A DNA stretch of 64,000 nucleotides from Buddleja alternifolia (GCA_019426215.1 CM033392.1:54487149-54551148); one strand, 5' to 3'; positions 1 to 12,504 are shown, counted from the first letter of the stretch. Notes: generated by a model from the letters alone, not told the origin. Translations and numbers: made by a program.

Positions 1-1436
1 CAAATAAAAATCCATAATTATAAGAATAATATGAATAGTTCAAATAAAAAATAAAATTAAAAATAAGTTATAGTTATTCTTTTTTACTTGTACTACAAAG
101 ATAAAAATATTTAAATTCCAAATTCAAGCAGACTCAGGGCTCGGCTTGACGGCTTGAAACTCGTCAAGTCAAGCCCGGACGTGATACAAATGCTCATTTA
201 ATATCAACTCGACCGTGTGTAGAAGCAAGCTCAGTCTACTCGACTTGATTGATTGATAGCCCAATGATTATGGTTAGTAGTTTCTCCTTATTTTATCGCA
301 TGGGTTTCTCAAAATCTTGGCTATCTCCATAAAGTATTTTTTTGCCAAAAGAATGCAGTTTATTTGGGAGAAGAGAGAGAGAGATATTTCAACTTTTATT
401 TGAGGTCAATAGACCTCAAAATGGTGGAAAACTATTCAATTACGTATTTGCCCTCGGTTAACTGTGAGAAGCAACTCTTTTGGCTGGAATATGCTAAGAG
501 GGTGCAACTTGCCATTGACTGAGGATTTGAGAGTGCCAAGTGTTAGTTAATTTTTTTTAAGGGTGGAAAGTGCCAAAAACACTACTTTATGGGGTGCAAA
601 GTGCATTTTATTATGATGAAGCGACTGTGCTTAGAGTCCATTCTTTCAATGGCTATCAGAATGATTATAGTGGTTCGAATGATTAGTAGCTTCGGTGCTG
701 TTAGACTTACAGGGATTGGATATAAATTAAAATGTCTCCGTCATATGGGTAGTCTCATTTCTATTCTGATCAGTATCCTTTTGGTGTATTGCAGGTTACA
801 CTGGAACTACAAATAACGGAATCCAAGAGTGATGAACTGCATCAATTAATTGGTAATGTTGTAACTCATTCATGACCCATAAGTACCATTCTTCCAATAT
901 TTCAGGCAAAAATGTGTGCTCATTTGTGAATATTCTACTTCACAACTAGCCACACAAGCCATTAGACACCTTTAATGCGGAACGATTTGGACCCTTAGAA
1001 TAATTCTTGTGGTTTGAGTAAGTTGTATTTGTGGGCAGGAGTTATAAGAAATGAGGCATGAAATAACTGTCCATTTTTTACTTTTAATTTGTTCTTCATA
1101 TCATATTGCTCCAGAAGTTGCGTGTACTAGATTACGACTGAGTAGTTGCATGCATTAGTTCTATAGTGTTTCACTCTTTATTTGTTGCTCCCGCCAGATT
1201 ACTCCAAGGGAATTTTCCATTTGTATTATATGTCTAAACAGTTTCATTGCATTCTTTCCCTAAATTCCGGGAACCTGGACAAATGTATTGAACATTTTTG
1301 TAGGCTGAAAATGCAAATTATCATATGGTACATATACATGTAGAACTTGTGTCATAGTTTTTAGAAGTACAATAAACTTGGTATATATAGTCGATTATCT
1401 TATGAACCATTCAAGTACAAGATTATATCCCGTCTT
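1..1436. other. AT-rich intergenic DNA, no gene seen
   Basis: I see no convincing coding exon. Around 130-245 there is a GC-richer stretch with alternating CTCGGCTTGAC and GTCAAGTCAAGCC words that looks like an old repeat fragment. A 75-codon open frame near 589-816 has no recognisable domain, signal peptide or splice context. Confidence 0.5.
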
Positions 1437-2008
1437 TTAAGCTGACTGGAAATCGAGTTTCCCCATTGACTGAAGATTAGGAGGTGATGTTGAATGAATG
1501 CGAGGAATATTGCTTGAAACCGAACGTCCAGCTTGCCATACATGATTAACCATGGTTCCATTTTGTAGTGGCCCAATTATAGCAAATATTGTCATCTCAT
1601 TGTTTTTATATTCTGCTGAGATATTTGAAAGCTGAAAACTGAGTTGTGTTGGTAGCATTGATGGATTGTAGCTTTTTATTGATGTTGGATAAACGGTGAT
1701 GCTACCATTGGCATTATGAAAAGCAACTAGAGCTTGTGATCCAACCATGCCTATGCCCGTAGGATTGGTTGCCCAAGCAATCCAGCCCCCTGAACCTATC
1801 CTAGCTCTGTATGCAATTGAGACTTTTCTGAGGGCTGTATTGTAATTCCAGTGAAGATGAGCTCCTAAGTAAGGGAGATCACTGCAGGAATTAAAGACTC
1901 TGGCGGGCGAGAAAGTGTAATTAGAGCATGTGTAGCAGAGGAAATGGTCAAAAAAGAAACAAAAATGTTGAATAGGAGGAAATTGACTGTAAAAACTGCA
2001 GAAGCCAT
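1437..2008 (-). pseudogene. AIR12-like DOMON-domain gene, frameshifted
   Basis: On the minus strand an ATG at 2006-2008 opens a good signal peptide (MASAVFTVNFLLFNIFVSFL...), but this frame stops at 1865-1867. The DOMON homology (CSDLP, HWNYN, GGWIAWATNPTG, MVGSQALVAF, NHVWQAG) is in another frame, from about 1930 to the TAA at 1437. The span is 572 nt, not a multiple of three, so about one base was lost or gained near the signal-peptide cleavage region. DOMON proteins of the AIR12/cytochrome b561 group are secreted b-type haem proteins at the plasma membrane. The coding region ends just after the DOMON domain, with no cytochrome b561 exon and no hydrophobic C-terminal tail such as GPI-anchored AIR12 has. 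It is either a degraded AIR12-like gene or a truncated relative of the gene at 3957. A sequencing error at the frameshift is possible. Confidence 0.7.
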
Positions 2009-3800
2009 TAGTGTTAGAAATCTTTTTGGGTTAGTAGGCAAGTTTTGGATTAAGTGAAGTTTGCTGGAATATGTTTAGAGTTATTACACATTATTTGGTT
2101 TATATATGCAGGAATGAATTGGGTTTGGAAGAAATCATATCAGTGAATTAAGGTGGAAGTTGTTTACCATGTAAAAGGGCCTTGTGTAGTATATTGAGGA
2201 GTTAGGTGGGAAGTTGGGATTGAAAAAGTCTATTTTCTTGGCATATCTCACTAATTTTGCTCTTCATGCCTAAGTTTTCCAAACCTAACAACATCTGATT
2301 AACGACAAGACTTTGTGTGAGTTATGATTGGAAATATTGAAATTTGAATGGGCTGAACTTGTATGTATGGTTGACGCATTTAATATTGCATTACTGTGAA
2401 ATTGGTTATACTTAAACCTTTGGTTTGGTTGTAGAGAATTAGTCAATTACACTTTGAATTGGATTGTTACTATTTTATAACTTTAACTAGAATATATTCT
2501 GGGGATATGATAGAAATAAGCTTTTCTTTTTTGGTTACATAATAATAGTAATAAACATATTCGCAATTTTATACACAATTTTGAAGTGGTCTTTAGCACC
2601 GCACATTACGAAATGTTTGTTTATATTGGTCAAACTTATGGGACGGACACGTTGTTCCATAATCTCCATGATTTTCTCAATTATTTAGTCTAGAATGTTG
2701 AAAGAATGTTGTTGAATCTCTTCCAAGGCTAAAGCTTGGCTCGACGTGTGTATGTTGAGCTCATTCTATAATAGTTTATTGAGTGCAATATAGATGTTGG
2801 AGTTTCGTCTTCTATCATTAAAATTTCATGGAGTGTATTTTTTTTTTTCTTTCTAGATGAGATTTTCTATTGCAAGATATTGAGTGAACGAGATGTGTTC
2901 AATAAAAAATCTAATAAAACACAAAATTATTCACTCAATATCTTGCCATAAAATATACAATAGAAGATTCATATCAATAGTTAAAAAAAAAAATTGATTT
3001 TTTATTTGCGTCAGGCCTTTGTATACATGTACGTAAATAGTTATAAGTACATTCGCCGTACATAAATAATAATAATAACAATGAAACCCTAAGTCCCAAA
3101 TGAAAACTCCCTATGATTCGCTCTGTAATGCGGTCATGGTGACGATGGAAGCCGGCATTGCCGTATCTAGCCGTAACGTAAAAGTAGGAACCATTCCTTT
3201 CATTTCTTTACCATTTCTTCTTTCTTGTTCATTTAAAAACACATCACTAATCTTAAACTAATTATTCAAATGTTGTACGTAAGCACCCTCTATGACCAAG
3301 AGTATATTTTACAGAGATTAATCGCCGAAAAAGCAGCAGTACGAAAGCAGGGGAGTGGTTGGTGTCCTGGGCCAATCAGCAAAACACAAATATTTCAAAG
3401 AAAGTAAAAGTAAGAATAGGAAGGGTCTAACAGTCTTTTTCCGTTTAAAAGTAGTATCGTGAAAGTTCTCTTGCTGAGAAATGTTTGAATTGAGTCATAG
3501 TTACTGTCTAGTGAGCGAACTGGTCGTATCGACTGCCCCAATAATAGAATGTATAGTGATTTGAACTCATTCAACGTTTTTTATATAATCAAATCTTTTG
3601 CGGAAACGGAATTGTGATTTAAGGAGATTTGAACAGTATGAATGTATAGCCCTTAATACGAGTTTCCTGGCTGCTTCCCTTTTCTGTCTTGGAGACAATT
3701 ATTTTGCACCAAATTAGACGTAGTCAACCATACCCAAGTCTTCACACTACAAATTCCACAGCGCCTACTACTTTTCTTCTAGATTCGCTTTCATCTTGTA
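2009..3800. other. Intergenic region between two divergent DOMON genes
   Basis: No gene is recognised. The region should hold the promoters of both head-to-head DOMON genes. It contains a 17-bp perfect inverted repeat (2872-2888 with 2930-2946, listed separately). Confidence 0.5.
2872..2946. repeat. Inverted repeat, 17-bp perfect stem
   Basis: GCAAGATATTGAGTGAA at 2872-2888 is the exact reverse complement of 2930-2946, with a 41-nt loop. Weaker complementarity continues outside (TCTATT and AATAGA). It resembles the core of a short foldback MITE. I see no target-site duplication. Confidence 0.55.
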
Positions 3801-3808
3801 TCTATAAA
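3801..3808 (+). promoter_or_regulatory. Probable TATA box of the cytochrome b561/DOMON gene
   Basis: TCTATAAATC lies about 150 bp upstream of the chosen ATG at 3957. A (GA)n tract at about 3867-3882 falls between them, in the likely 5' UTR. Confidence 0.45.
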
Positions 3809-3956
3809 TCACCACAAATTTCTTACCAACTCCTTGATCAAATCAAGCACTTTGCTGATCTTCCAGAGAGAGAGAGAGAGAAAGAAATTAATCATCTTAA
3901 TTTTTTTGGAGTATAATTATAATTCTACTATAATAATTTGTGTGTCATCTAAAAAA

Positions 3957-5338
3957 ATGGAGAAGCTATCATCAAAGGCTGCCCTGTTCCCATCTCTCTT
4001 GATCATCATCTCCCTCTTAGCTTCTTCATCCAACGGCCAGGATTGCGCAACCTACTTCTCAAACAACATATACAGCACATGCAACAGCCTTCCAGTTCTA
4101 AACTCGTTCCTTCACTGGAATTACAATCCCAGCAACCATACAGTTGATATAGCGTACAGGCACACTGGAGTGACCAACTCCAACTGGATTGCCTGGGCAC
4201 TCAATCTCGGGGGAGGGCGCCCCATGGTTGGTGCCCAGTCTTTGATTGCTTTTCGCAACTCCAGCGGAGCCATCCATGCTTACACTTCTCCGATATCGGG
4301 GTACGATACTACGCTGCAAGAGGCCCCGTTGAGTTTCAGGGTTCCCACACTTAGAGCTGAGTTTGTTGCTAGTAGTAATCAGATGATAATATATGCTACG
4401 ATTGAGCTTCCGCAGGGAAGGACGAGTTTTACTCAAGTATGGCAGCATGGGGACCTTTCTGGGACCACTCCTCAGGGGCATAGTCCGACCGGAGATAATG
4501 TGAGGTCTTTTGGGAATGTTGATTTTGCTACTGGAACCACTACCGATACTGGGGCAGCCACCGGAGGATCAAGACAACGCAGAAGAAATGTGAGTGTGTT
4601 CCTCTATTCCTATTTCCTATTTCCCATCAATAATCACTAATATACCACCCTTGCCATAAAATGAATATTATTACAATCTTATAAATTGATGGGTCCGTCC
4701 ACCCTCGTGTTTTGTATCGGTCCGGGTCAATCCATGTATTCGCCTTTTGATTTCGTTTTTGGAAATCGTTATTGCAGGTTCATGGAGTGTTGAATGTGGT
4801 GAGCTGGGGAATATTGTTGCCTCTAGGTGCAATGGCAGCAAGGTATATGAAGGTGTTCAAGGCAGCTAACCCGGTGTGGTTTTACCTACACATAACGTGC
4901 CAAGCATCGGCCTACATAGTAGGCGTGGCCGGTTGGGGAACGGGCCTAAAACTCGGCAGTGATTCACCAGGAATCGAGCGAACAACTCACAGGAACATTG
5001 GCATTACCCTGTTTGCCCTCGGAACACTTCAGGTATTTGCCCTGCTTCTGCGGCCAAAGCCGGAACACAAGTACAGATTTTACTGGAACATATACCATCA
5101 CGTCGTGGGGTACAGCGTAATAATTCTTAGCATCGTCAACATATTCGAAGGATTTGATATATTGGACCCAGAAAGGAAATGGAGAAGAGCGTACATAGGT
5201 GTGCTGATATTTCTAGGAGCAGTTGCTCTTGTGTTGGAACCTTTTACATGGTATATTGTGCTCAAGAGGAAGGGCCAAACGGATTCTAATAAGCATCCGC
5301 ATAACACTTCCAATGGAGTCAATGGACATGGTGCTTAA
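3957..5338 (+). CDS. Cytochrome b561 and DOMON domain-containing protein
   Basis: Two exons, 3957-4589 and 4778-5338, joined in phase 0 across a GTGAGT...TTGCAG intron, give 397 aa. Residues 1-28 form a signal peptide ending near SSSNGQ. The DOMON domain spans about 45-190 ([31 protein letters not shown]). A linker follows, and then exon 2 encodes the cytochrome b561 core with about five membrane spans. Conserved histidines are visible in VHGVLN, LHITCQ, THRNIG and YHHVVGY, fitting two b-haems. The family moves electrons from cytosolic ascorbate across the plasma membrane to the apoplast, with the DOMON haem outside. Length and the single intron match plant members. The ATG was chosen because it directly precedes the signal peptide. 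The upstream in-frame ATG near 3834 lies in the leader. Confidence 0.93.
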
Positions 5339-7332
5339 TTAGTCTCACTCTCTTATAGATATATGTATCTATACACACACACACACATATATATATATAT
5401 AAGTAGCTCAACTATTATTCTTGAGGGGATTCCACTTTAGTGAGGCAGATTATCATTACTATTATTATTATTTGAGTCCATGTCCATGTTTCTTTTTTGT
5501 ATATCTTATTTACGATTTTAGTGATAGATAATTGACATGTAATTTTTTATGTTTGTATATTGTTATGGACTACGGAGTATGTTATTGCACCATCGCCCAT
5601 GGTTTTGATTTAAGCTTCTAGAGTTGTACTACTTCTTCTCACTTATTTTTCTTTTTAAGTTTAAAATGGGAAGATATTAACCGTGATTACCTCATTAAAA
5701 AAATATACTCCCATTGTCATAAACTGTTTTTTTCTTTTATCAAAGATTTTGTTCAGATATAATATCAAAATAACGTGTCGTAAGCCCACTCGTATTTGTT
5801 AATTATTGCGAATTGAAGTGGGATTTTTTTTTTGCAGCCATCAAAAGTCAGCAAGATGCTTTGGCAAACCGCGTCCCAAACTTAATTTTCTACAAAGCAA
5901 TTGACAAATAAGCCCCAATCTAATCTACACGTTTTGCTTTCTCCGAAATATCTATATATATGTGATCAGAAAGTTGATTGAGAACATTCCAAAATGTGCA
6001 TACAACTGTGTCTATATATATATGGGTCGAATTTACGGGTCAATCTTCCTCAATAAGTCTTTAGGTTAGGCACCACCTATGCTGTTAATAATTTCAATTG
6101 TTTTTGGTCAAGCTATATATTATTTTCATTAAAATTTAATTATTACGTAGTTCATATTTTCTTGATATAATGATCAACACGATTGCAACATGGGGTGTGA
6201 TCCAAAGACAAATATGTGAATTACTTTAAATCTAGGTAACATAAGTATTTTTGGATCGAATACGTACTAAAATGTCTAATTGTAGGCTGTTTATAGAGTT
6301 TTCATGGTGTATGGGTATATAAAGGGTAGGTGGTGCTTCCTGACAATGCTAAATAAAATATGATCTGTGGTCGACATTTAAGGTCGTATGTTTGGGTTGG
6401 GATGTCTACTTTAGACATATCATGTTGGTTGAGATTATTCATATTAAAAATTCCATAATATAAACTTCAGAGTTTCGGTATAATCACAAATTTATGTTGA
6501 AGTACATATGAAGTCACTAACCTCCATTTGGAATTAACTAATTTCTTAACTAGTTATCTCAGCATTAATCTCCTCCCCCACTACTTATTTATTGGCTTGA
6601 ATAATTGTTTTGAGCTATAAATGAGCTAGAATTTTTTCAACTTCAGTTTTTTCTATAGTTAACAAGAACTTCTATTGAAAACTTATGAAAAATGCAATGC
6701 TTATCACATTAATCATGTTAGCATGATTTCATTATTTACTCGATTCATTTTTCCCTCTTTTCATTTTGTATATAAATATTTCATGAGTTACATTAAAAGT
6801 TGGTAATACAATTAATATTTAAAATGAAAGTAATTTTATGAAGTGTATTTTCGGATTTTAGAAAAGTTGGGTCCAATTTGTCCAAGTCTTGGCCCAATTT
6901 TCTAATTAACTTTGGTCCAAATCATTCCCTAAAGATTTGGGCTTTATATTTTCAGTTTTTGTAAATAAGTTAGTTGAGTTGTTTTTTCATAGAGCAATTG
7001 GAAATTTAATTAAATAAGTCATGATGGGAACTAGTTCTATAATTTACACCAAGCTCTTCATATGTGTGTACGTAATTAAATTAGATAAAAGAAAGAACAT
7101 CAAAATAACCATACAATACTCTGCCACCAACCAACTCATCACGCATCAAAGCATGAAGAGGGGGTGCAACTAATTAAACTCTCCATATGTATCCTAATTT
7201 TTAACTTAGTTATTCTAACTCTGTTCGATTGTAATTCATAAGGTGAATGAGTGACCAACTATATAACAAATTGTAGTTCACTTGCCATATGAATTGCATT
7301 TGAATTCGTCCGTCCAATACGTAGACTAATAA
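5339..7332. other. Intergenic region, no gene seen
   Basis: It begins with the 3' UTR of the b561/DOMON gene and a CA/TA microsatellite at about 5372-5402. The rest is AT-rich with no ORF, domain or clear transposon structure that I can support. Confidence 0.5.
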
Positions 7333-8817
7333 TTAAGTAGAGGACAGTTGACAAACAGGAGGAAAGAGATGGCCTTTGAGGGTTGGTTTGACATTAGCAC
7401 ATTCAGATGTTGCAGTTCCATTGCTGCTTCCATGATATGCCAAATTTATATTACTCAACTCCACATTTCGGCAGGGATTCCCTCTACTGCATTTCAGCTG
7501 CACCGCTACCTGGTTTGCCGTTGTTCCTCGAATATTCCGGAAGCTAACATCACTAATCTTAACACGCGACGGAACCTTAAAAACGACAACAACAACAACA
7601 AATAAAGGGTTTTGTAAGATATATTGAATGATTAATTTTTCTTGTGACTAACAGCTTAAACTTTTAGATAATAAATTAAATGTTGTGTACCTCTTGAGTG
7701 CATTGATTATAAGGACAATATTCTTGATCAATCAAAATAGGGGTGCTAACATTGTTCATAACAATGTTGTCAAAATGCAAATCACGAGCTATACCAGATG
7801 AAGGAGAAGCTGGCCATGTTTTCACCCTCACTCCATTCATAGTATTTGTGATTGTACAATTCCTTACTGTGATCCCTACCACCGGTTCTTCGTTCCGGTA
7901 CCTTCCTAGGCTTCCGATGGCTATTCCATGCCCAGGCCCACACGTCACTTTCTCGATATTCACTTGTTGGCTCCCATCTCCAAGGGATACACAATCATCT
8001 CCTGTTTTGATGTCAGCGTCAGTGATGTTGATCCCACTCGAACGCCCTATGTGTATCCCGTCCGTGTTTAGGCTTTCTTCCGGAGCGTTGATTGTAACGT
8101 GCTGGAACGTCATTTTTCTGCAGTTCAACACGTTCATGTGGAATAACTTGCTGTCTAACGATGTGACGTCCCGGATTAGAGAATTCGTCAGCTTGTTGAA
8201 GACAAGATTCTGTTTAAAACAAATATTAGAAATTGTTCTTAATCACTTTCCCCGAATCAAATTGAAAGACAGAGAAAATAATGAACAACTTACAATAGGC
8301 ATTGAGCTGCATTTCCCTGCTTTTGCACAATCGTTTTGTTTCCAGGCAACTTCTCCCTGACCATCAAAACTTCCTCCTGATAGGGTGAAGCCGTTTATAC
8401 CCTGAAAGACGAACCATCCGTTCTGCGACTTGAATTTGTTGGGATCAGACGGCGCCATGAAACGCGCTTGATGAGCTTGGATACTAACTGGAGCTTGACA
8501 AGGGCCCTGAAGTTTTATTGGACCAACTATATACGTTCCTTTCGGGATCACTACATTGCTCGCCCTGATTGATTTACAAGCATCTCTCCATGCATTCGCT
8601 ATCGCCTAACCAGAAACATGAGAAAATAAATAAATAAAACTAATGTATAATGATGCAACTAACCGAGGAATTAATGAGTATTCGCGAATAGAATGTTCAC
8701 CGTGCTATCATCTGATTTTCCATTGGCCTTGGCACCGTATTTAAGAACATTGAAATCTGCAGCCTGATTTCCCACTACCATTGCCAACAATATGAAAATA
8801 ATCCATGTAGCTTTCAT
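7333..8817 (-). CDS. Polygalacturonase (GH28), exopolygalacturonase-like
   Basis: Four minus-strand exons: 8701-8817, 8294-8605, 7691-8209 and 7333-7575, all with GT-AG borders and phase-0 junctions, give 396 aa. A signal peptide (MKATWIIFILLAMVVG...) precedes FNVLKYGAKANGKSDD, the usual GH28 N-terminus. All four GH28 motifs are present: NTDG, TGDDC, CGPGHG and RVKTW. The enzyme hydrolyses alpha-1,4-galacturonan in pectin and would be secreted to the cell wall. Exon structure and length match plant exopolygalacturonases, many of which are pollen-expressed; expression here is unknown. It lies tail-away from the gene at 10902, on the opposite strand, and differs clearly from the other three polygalacturonases in the window (for example GDGSQQ versus GDETS/GDETK), so it is an older paralogue. 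Confidence 0.93.
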
Positions 8818-8884
8818 CTTTCTAGTTTTTAATGAGTATATAATGTATTATTATATGTGACTTAATGTATTTGTTCAATAGTGA

Positions 8885-8914
8885 AAACAATTTATATATA
8901 TATATATATATAAA
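8885..8914. repeat. (TA)n microsatellite in the promoter of the minus-strand polygalacturonase
   Basis: An uninterrupted TA run lies about 75-95 bp upstream of the ATG at 8817 and includes TATA-box-like sequence on the minus strand. Confidence 0.6.
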
Positions 8915-9116
8915 TAGGAAAAGAATAGATAGGTTAAGACCACAAGATGTTCAAACTAAATTTAGGTGTAAGGTTTCTCTGCTTTTATCTGATAGAAATG
9001 TCTGTAACGAGCCATAGGTCTCGCTAGACCACCTTTTTCCATTATCTATTTATAACAATGTCATATATATTAAGTCGTTATAAATGAAGGACAATAATTG
9101 AGCTTTAGTTTAGGAC

Positions 9117-9247
9117 TATGATGCACGGACACGTGACATAGCGACACGGACACGACACGGGACACGACATTTCCAAAAAATTAGGACACGACACGGAACA
9201 TGGCATTTCCAAAAAATTAGGACACGACACGACTCCGACATGAATGT

Positions 9248-9284
<37 letters not shown>

Positions 9285-9780
9285 TAAATTAGATATTGAT
9301 TTTAATTTCAATATAATCTGTTAGAAAAATAAACTATGAAAATGTTGTTTACTTGTTTTTTGTTAAACATGTATTTTTCTTCCTTCTTTGTAAATCTCTA
9401 TATATTTGAAAAATTCAACTACTTATCATCTGTAAGTCAATAACGAATGCAAAACAAAAATATAAATAGTCACAAATTACAAAACAATTACAAATACAAT
9501 CAAAGTATCAAATGCTCAACAATTAGAATTAGAATTTTTGAAGTTTTTCTATTTACAATTGGTATCTCACACTTTTTAATTTTTTAGGAAAACTGTCAAC
9601 CATGTTATCACCATGTAGGACACACATTTGGTCGTGTCCGACACGGTGTCCGAATTGCTTTTTTATTTTTGAACCAAGGACACATATTAGTCATGTCCGA
9701 CACGTGAAGGAGGTTTGTCGTGTCCGACACGCGCCCGACACAGCCCGGAGATAATTTTCGGAGTGTCCGTGTTTTATAGA
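9117..9780. mobile_element. Non-autonomous hAT-like DNA transposon, 664 bp
   Basis: An 8-bp direct duplication TTTAGGAC flanks the element at 9109-9116 and 9781-9788. The ends are inverted repeats: TATGATGCACGGACAC on the left, and the complement of the right end reads TCTATAAAACACGGACAC. Multiple GACACG and CGTGTCCGACACG words crowd both subterminal regions. There is no coding capacity. The 8-bp TSD and short imperfect TIRs fit the hAT superfamily. A (TA)n run lies at about 9251-9282. Confidence 0.75.
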
Positions 9781-9788
9781 TTTAGGAC

Positions 9789-10810
9789 CTTGGATGGAAT
9801 TAGCCTAGACAAGCACTACTGTTTAAAGCACACTCATGAAGTACGTGGTATTGTTCGTGTAAGCTCATATATTCAAGGGTGATTTTAAGAGAGTTACGAC
9901 ATTTTAAGTTCTGGTTAATTTAGTCATCGAGTTGGTTCTATTGATTACACCTCCTTCAAAATAGTGTAATTACTAGTTTATCCCCTTGAAAAATGAAAAT
10001 TGTAGATACCTTCCATTTGAAAATAAAATGTTTAGAAACACCTCCTTCCGTTAGGATTTTGAATGCAAAATGCGGACATCATACAACAATGGTGAACTAC
10101 CGATTTTACCCTAGGCGACGTGATATTTAATTTTAGTAGGACACATAGTTATAATAGTTAATTCATGGATGTTTTGAGCATAAATACTGCATACTAGAAA
10201 AATTGGTGGAGCAAATAAGACATTTTGTAATTAGCTAGTGATGATCAATTAATATCATTGTAAGTATTAATAGAAAACCCTTGGAAATATATACACATTA
10301 AGACCTATTTATGTGGATTCACTAGGGGTCTGCATGTTAATTTTTAAAACATAAGGGGCGTATTTGTAATAATATTATTAGTTATAGCCGTTTGGAACAA
10401 ATTAATGACGTTTATTGCCTTAACCCTATAAAGATTGCTAGTAGACCAAAGGTTTGATCAGGAGAATACAGGGAGACATGTATAATGAAACAGCGAGGAA
10501 GGTTAAATTGATTATCAATATAAATAAATGAACTTTTTGCATGAGAGATGCCCATATTATTTTACTCGTCGATCGATCGGGTAATTAATGATTAATTTAA
10601 TTTAATTACGTTTACTAGTTAATTATTAATTATTTTTTTTTAAAAAAAAAGATAAACACCAGCCAGCCAGCCATCTATCTATCTTCTAGGTACAAGTGTG
10701 GTTGTACATGTAAACAGTTTTTTTCTTGGTACAAAAAACATGTTCAACCACAACCCATGTATTGTACGTATCCTCAAAATAGTTAGTGGAGGGCATTCAA
10801 TGGCAATCAA
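9789..10810. other. Intergenic region, no gene seen
   Basis: AT-rich sequence between the hAT-like element and the promoter of the polygalacturonase at 10902. I see nothing I can name. Confidence 0.5.
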
Positions 10811-10818
10811 TATAAATA
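10811..10818 (+). promoter_or_regulatory. Probable TATA box of the polygalacturonase at 10902
   Basis: TATAAATA lies 84-91 bp upstream of the ATG. A (CAT)n run at about 10872-10890 sits in the presumed short 5' UTR. Confidence 0.45.
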
Positions 10819-10901
10819 TTGAATACACTGAAAACAGTTTTTTAAACGGAAACCACCTAATTAGCTTCTCAATCATCATCATCATCATCATCTAGAGTAC
10901 C

Positions 10902-11448
10902 ATGGCCAACAATATTGCTGCTGCTGCTGCAGTTCTCTTCTTCTTGCCGGCATTGTACAATGTTGTCGCCGTTAACGCGCAAGGTGGCGGCCCTGCTGTC
11001 TTCGACATCACTAAATATGGCGCGAAACCTGGAGGAGCAGACATCAGCCAGGCTTTGCTGAGTGCTTGGAATGATGCATCAAACTCAACCACCCCAACCA
11101 AGATTGTGATTCCACAAGGCCAATGGTATCTAAGTCAAGTCAAATTGGCTGGAAACAAAGCCCCTCTTGAGCTTGAGATTAGAGGCACCTTAACAGCCGA
11201 TTCTGATCTTTATAAACTACCAAACATTGAAGGGGAATGGATTACTATCAATTACGTTAATTATTTCACCCTCTCCGGTGGTGGAGTTCTTGATGGTCAA
11301 GGCCTTAAAGCTTGGCAGCAAAACGATTGTCACGTACGCAAATGCAAAAAAACTCCATTGGTAAGATCAACATATTGATGTATATATCTCGAATTAATCT
11401 CTCATCATTAATTAATTTGCTCATAATTCATATATAAATAAATAAATA

Positions 11449-11479
<31 letters not shown>

Positions 11480-12394
11480 GTTAAACGAAACTACGACATG
11501 TATATAATATGTATGTTGTTTGCAGAACCTGAGCTTCAACTACATCAACAACACAATAATTCAAGACATTACCAGCAAAGATAGCAAAAACTGGCACGTA
11601 AATTGTATATCAAGCCGAAATGTCACGTTCAACAGGTTCACCATTTCTGCACCCGGCAATTCCCCAAACACGGACGGGATCCACATTGCACGTTCAAGCC
11701 TTATATACGTGACTGATTCGACCATCGGTACTGGAGACGACTGTATCTCCATCGGTGATGAGACCTCAGAACTCCACATCCAGAATGTGACTTGCGGGCC
11801 GGGCCACGGGATCAGCATTGGAAGCCTAGGTAGGTCTACAACTGAAAAGAATGTGACGGGAGTATATGTGAAAAACTGCACCTTCATTGGGACAAGCAAT
11901 GGGGTTAGGGTGAAGACATGGCCATCAGCGCCGGCCACTTTACATGTGTCGGAGTTGCATTTCGAAGACCTAATCATGAACAATGTCAGCAGCCCTGTCA
12001 TACTTGATCAACAATACTGCCCCTATAATAAGTGCAAGCTAGACGTAAGTATTTACTTCAATAAATATGTAGGATATATTGACAGCAATATATATATATA
12101 TATATATATATATGGTTAATCTGATTAATAATGAATGGATGAATGCAGCAACCGTCGCTGATCCAGATCAGCAAAGTGAACATTAACAACATAAGGGGCA
12201 CGACATGGAGCCGGGAGGCGTTGACATTCATATGTAGCAAGCTGAAGCCGTGCAATGTGACGGTAGGTGACATTGATCTTACATACATTGGAACAGCACC
12301 AGGCGGTATCACCACCAACTGTACCAATGTCATTACCGCTTTCAAAGGCAAACAGAACCCACCAGTCTGTGCCTCTCTCCCCAAGTCTGCTTAA
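10902..12394 (+). CDS. Polygalacturonase (GH28), first intron absent
   Basis: Three exons, 10902-11360, 11526-12044 and 12149-12394, all phase 0, give 407 aa. A signal peptide (MANNIAAAAAVLFFLPALYN...) is followed by FDITKYGAKPGG. GH28 motifs NTDG, TGDDC, CGPGHG and RVKTW are all intact, so an active secreted pectin hydrolase is expected. It is the closest relative in the window of the duplicated pair at 19795 and 31600 (shared KDSKNWHVNCISS, VTCGPGHGIS, GKQNPPVCA). Unlike those and the gene at 7333, its coding sequence runs straight through GADISQALLSAW, where the others have an intron after ADISE or DDST. AATAAA at 12505-12510 is the likely polyadenylation signal. Confidence 0.93.
11443..11479. 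repeat. (ATT)n microsatellite in a polygalacturonase intron
   Basis: About a dozen ATT units lie in the intron between 11360 and 11526. The next intron has a (TA)n run at about 12089-12113. Confidence 0.7.
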
Positions 12395-12504
12395 TTTCAT
12401 TCATTAGTTTATTCAGCTATTATTGTACATGATGATCAATTTATTTAATTCTTAATTAATTAATAAATTATATTCCCCTTGTTGTAATTTCTTTGTTTCA
12501 AGGA

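Noticed and set aside
589..816. 75-codon open frame
   Set aside because: It is short, lacks any domain or splice context, and lies in AT-rich intergenic DNA.
7743..8360. 205-codon plus-strand open frame
   Set aside because: It is antisense to polygalacturonase exons 2 and 3 of the minus-strand gene. Similar antisense frames occur over the other polygalacturonase genes.
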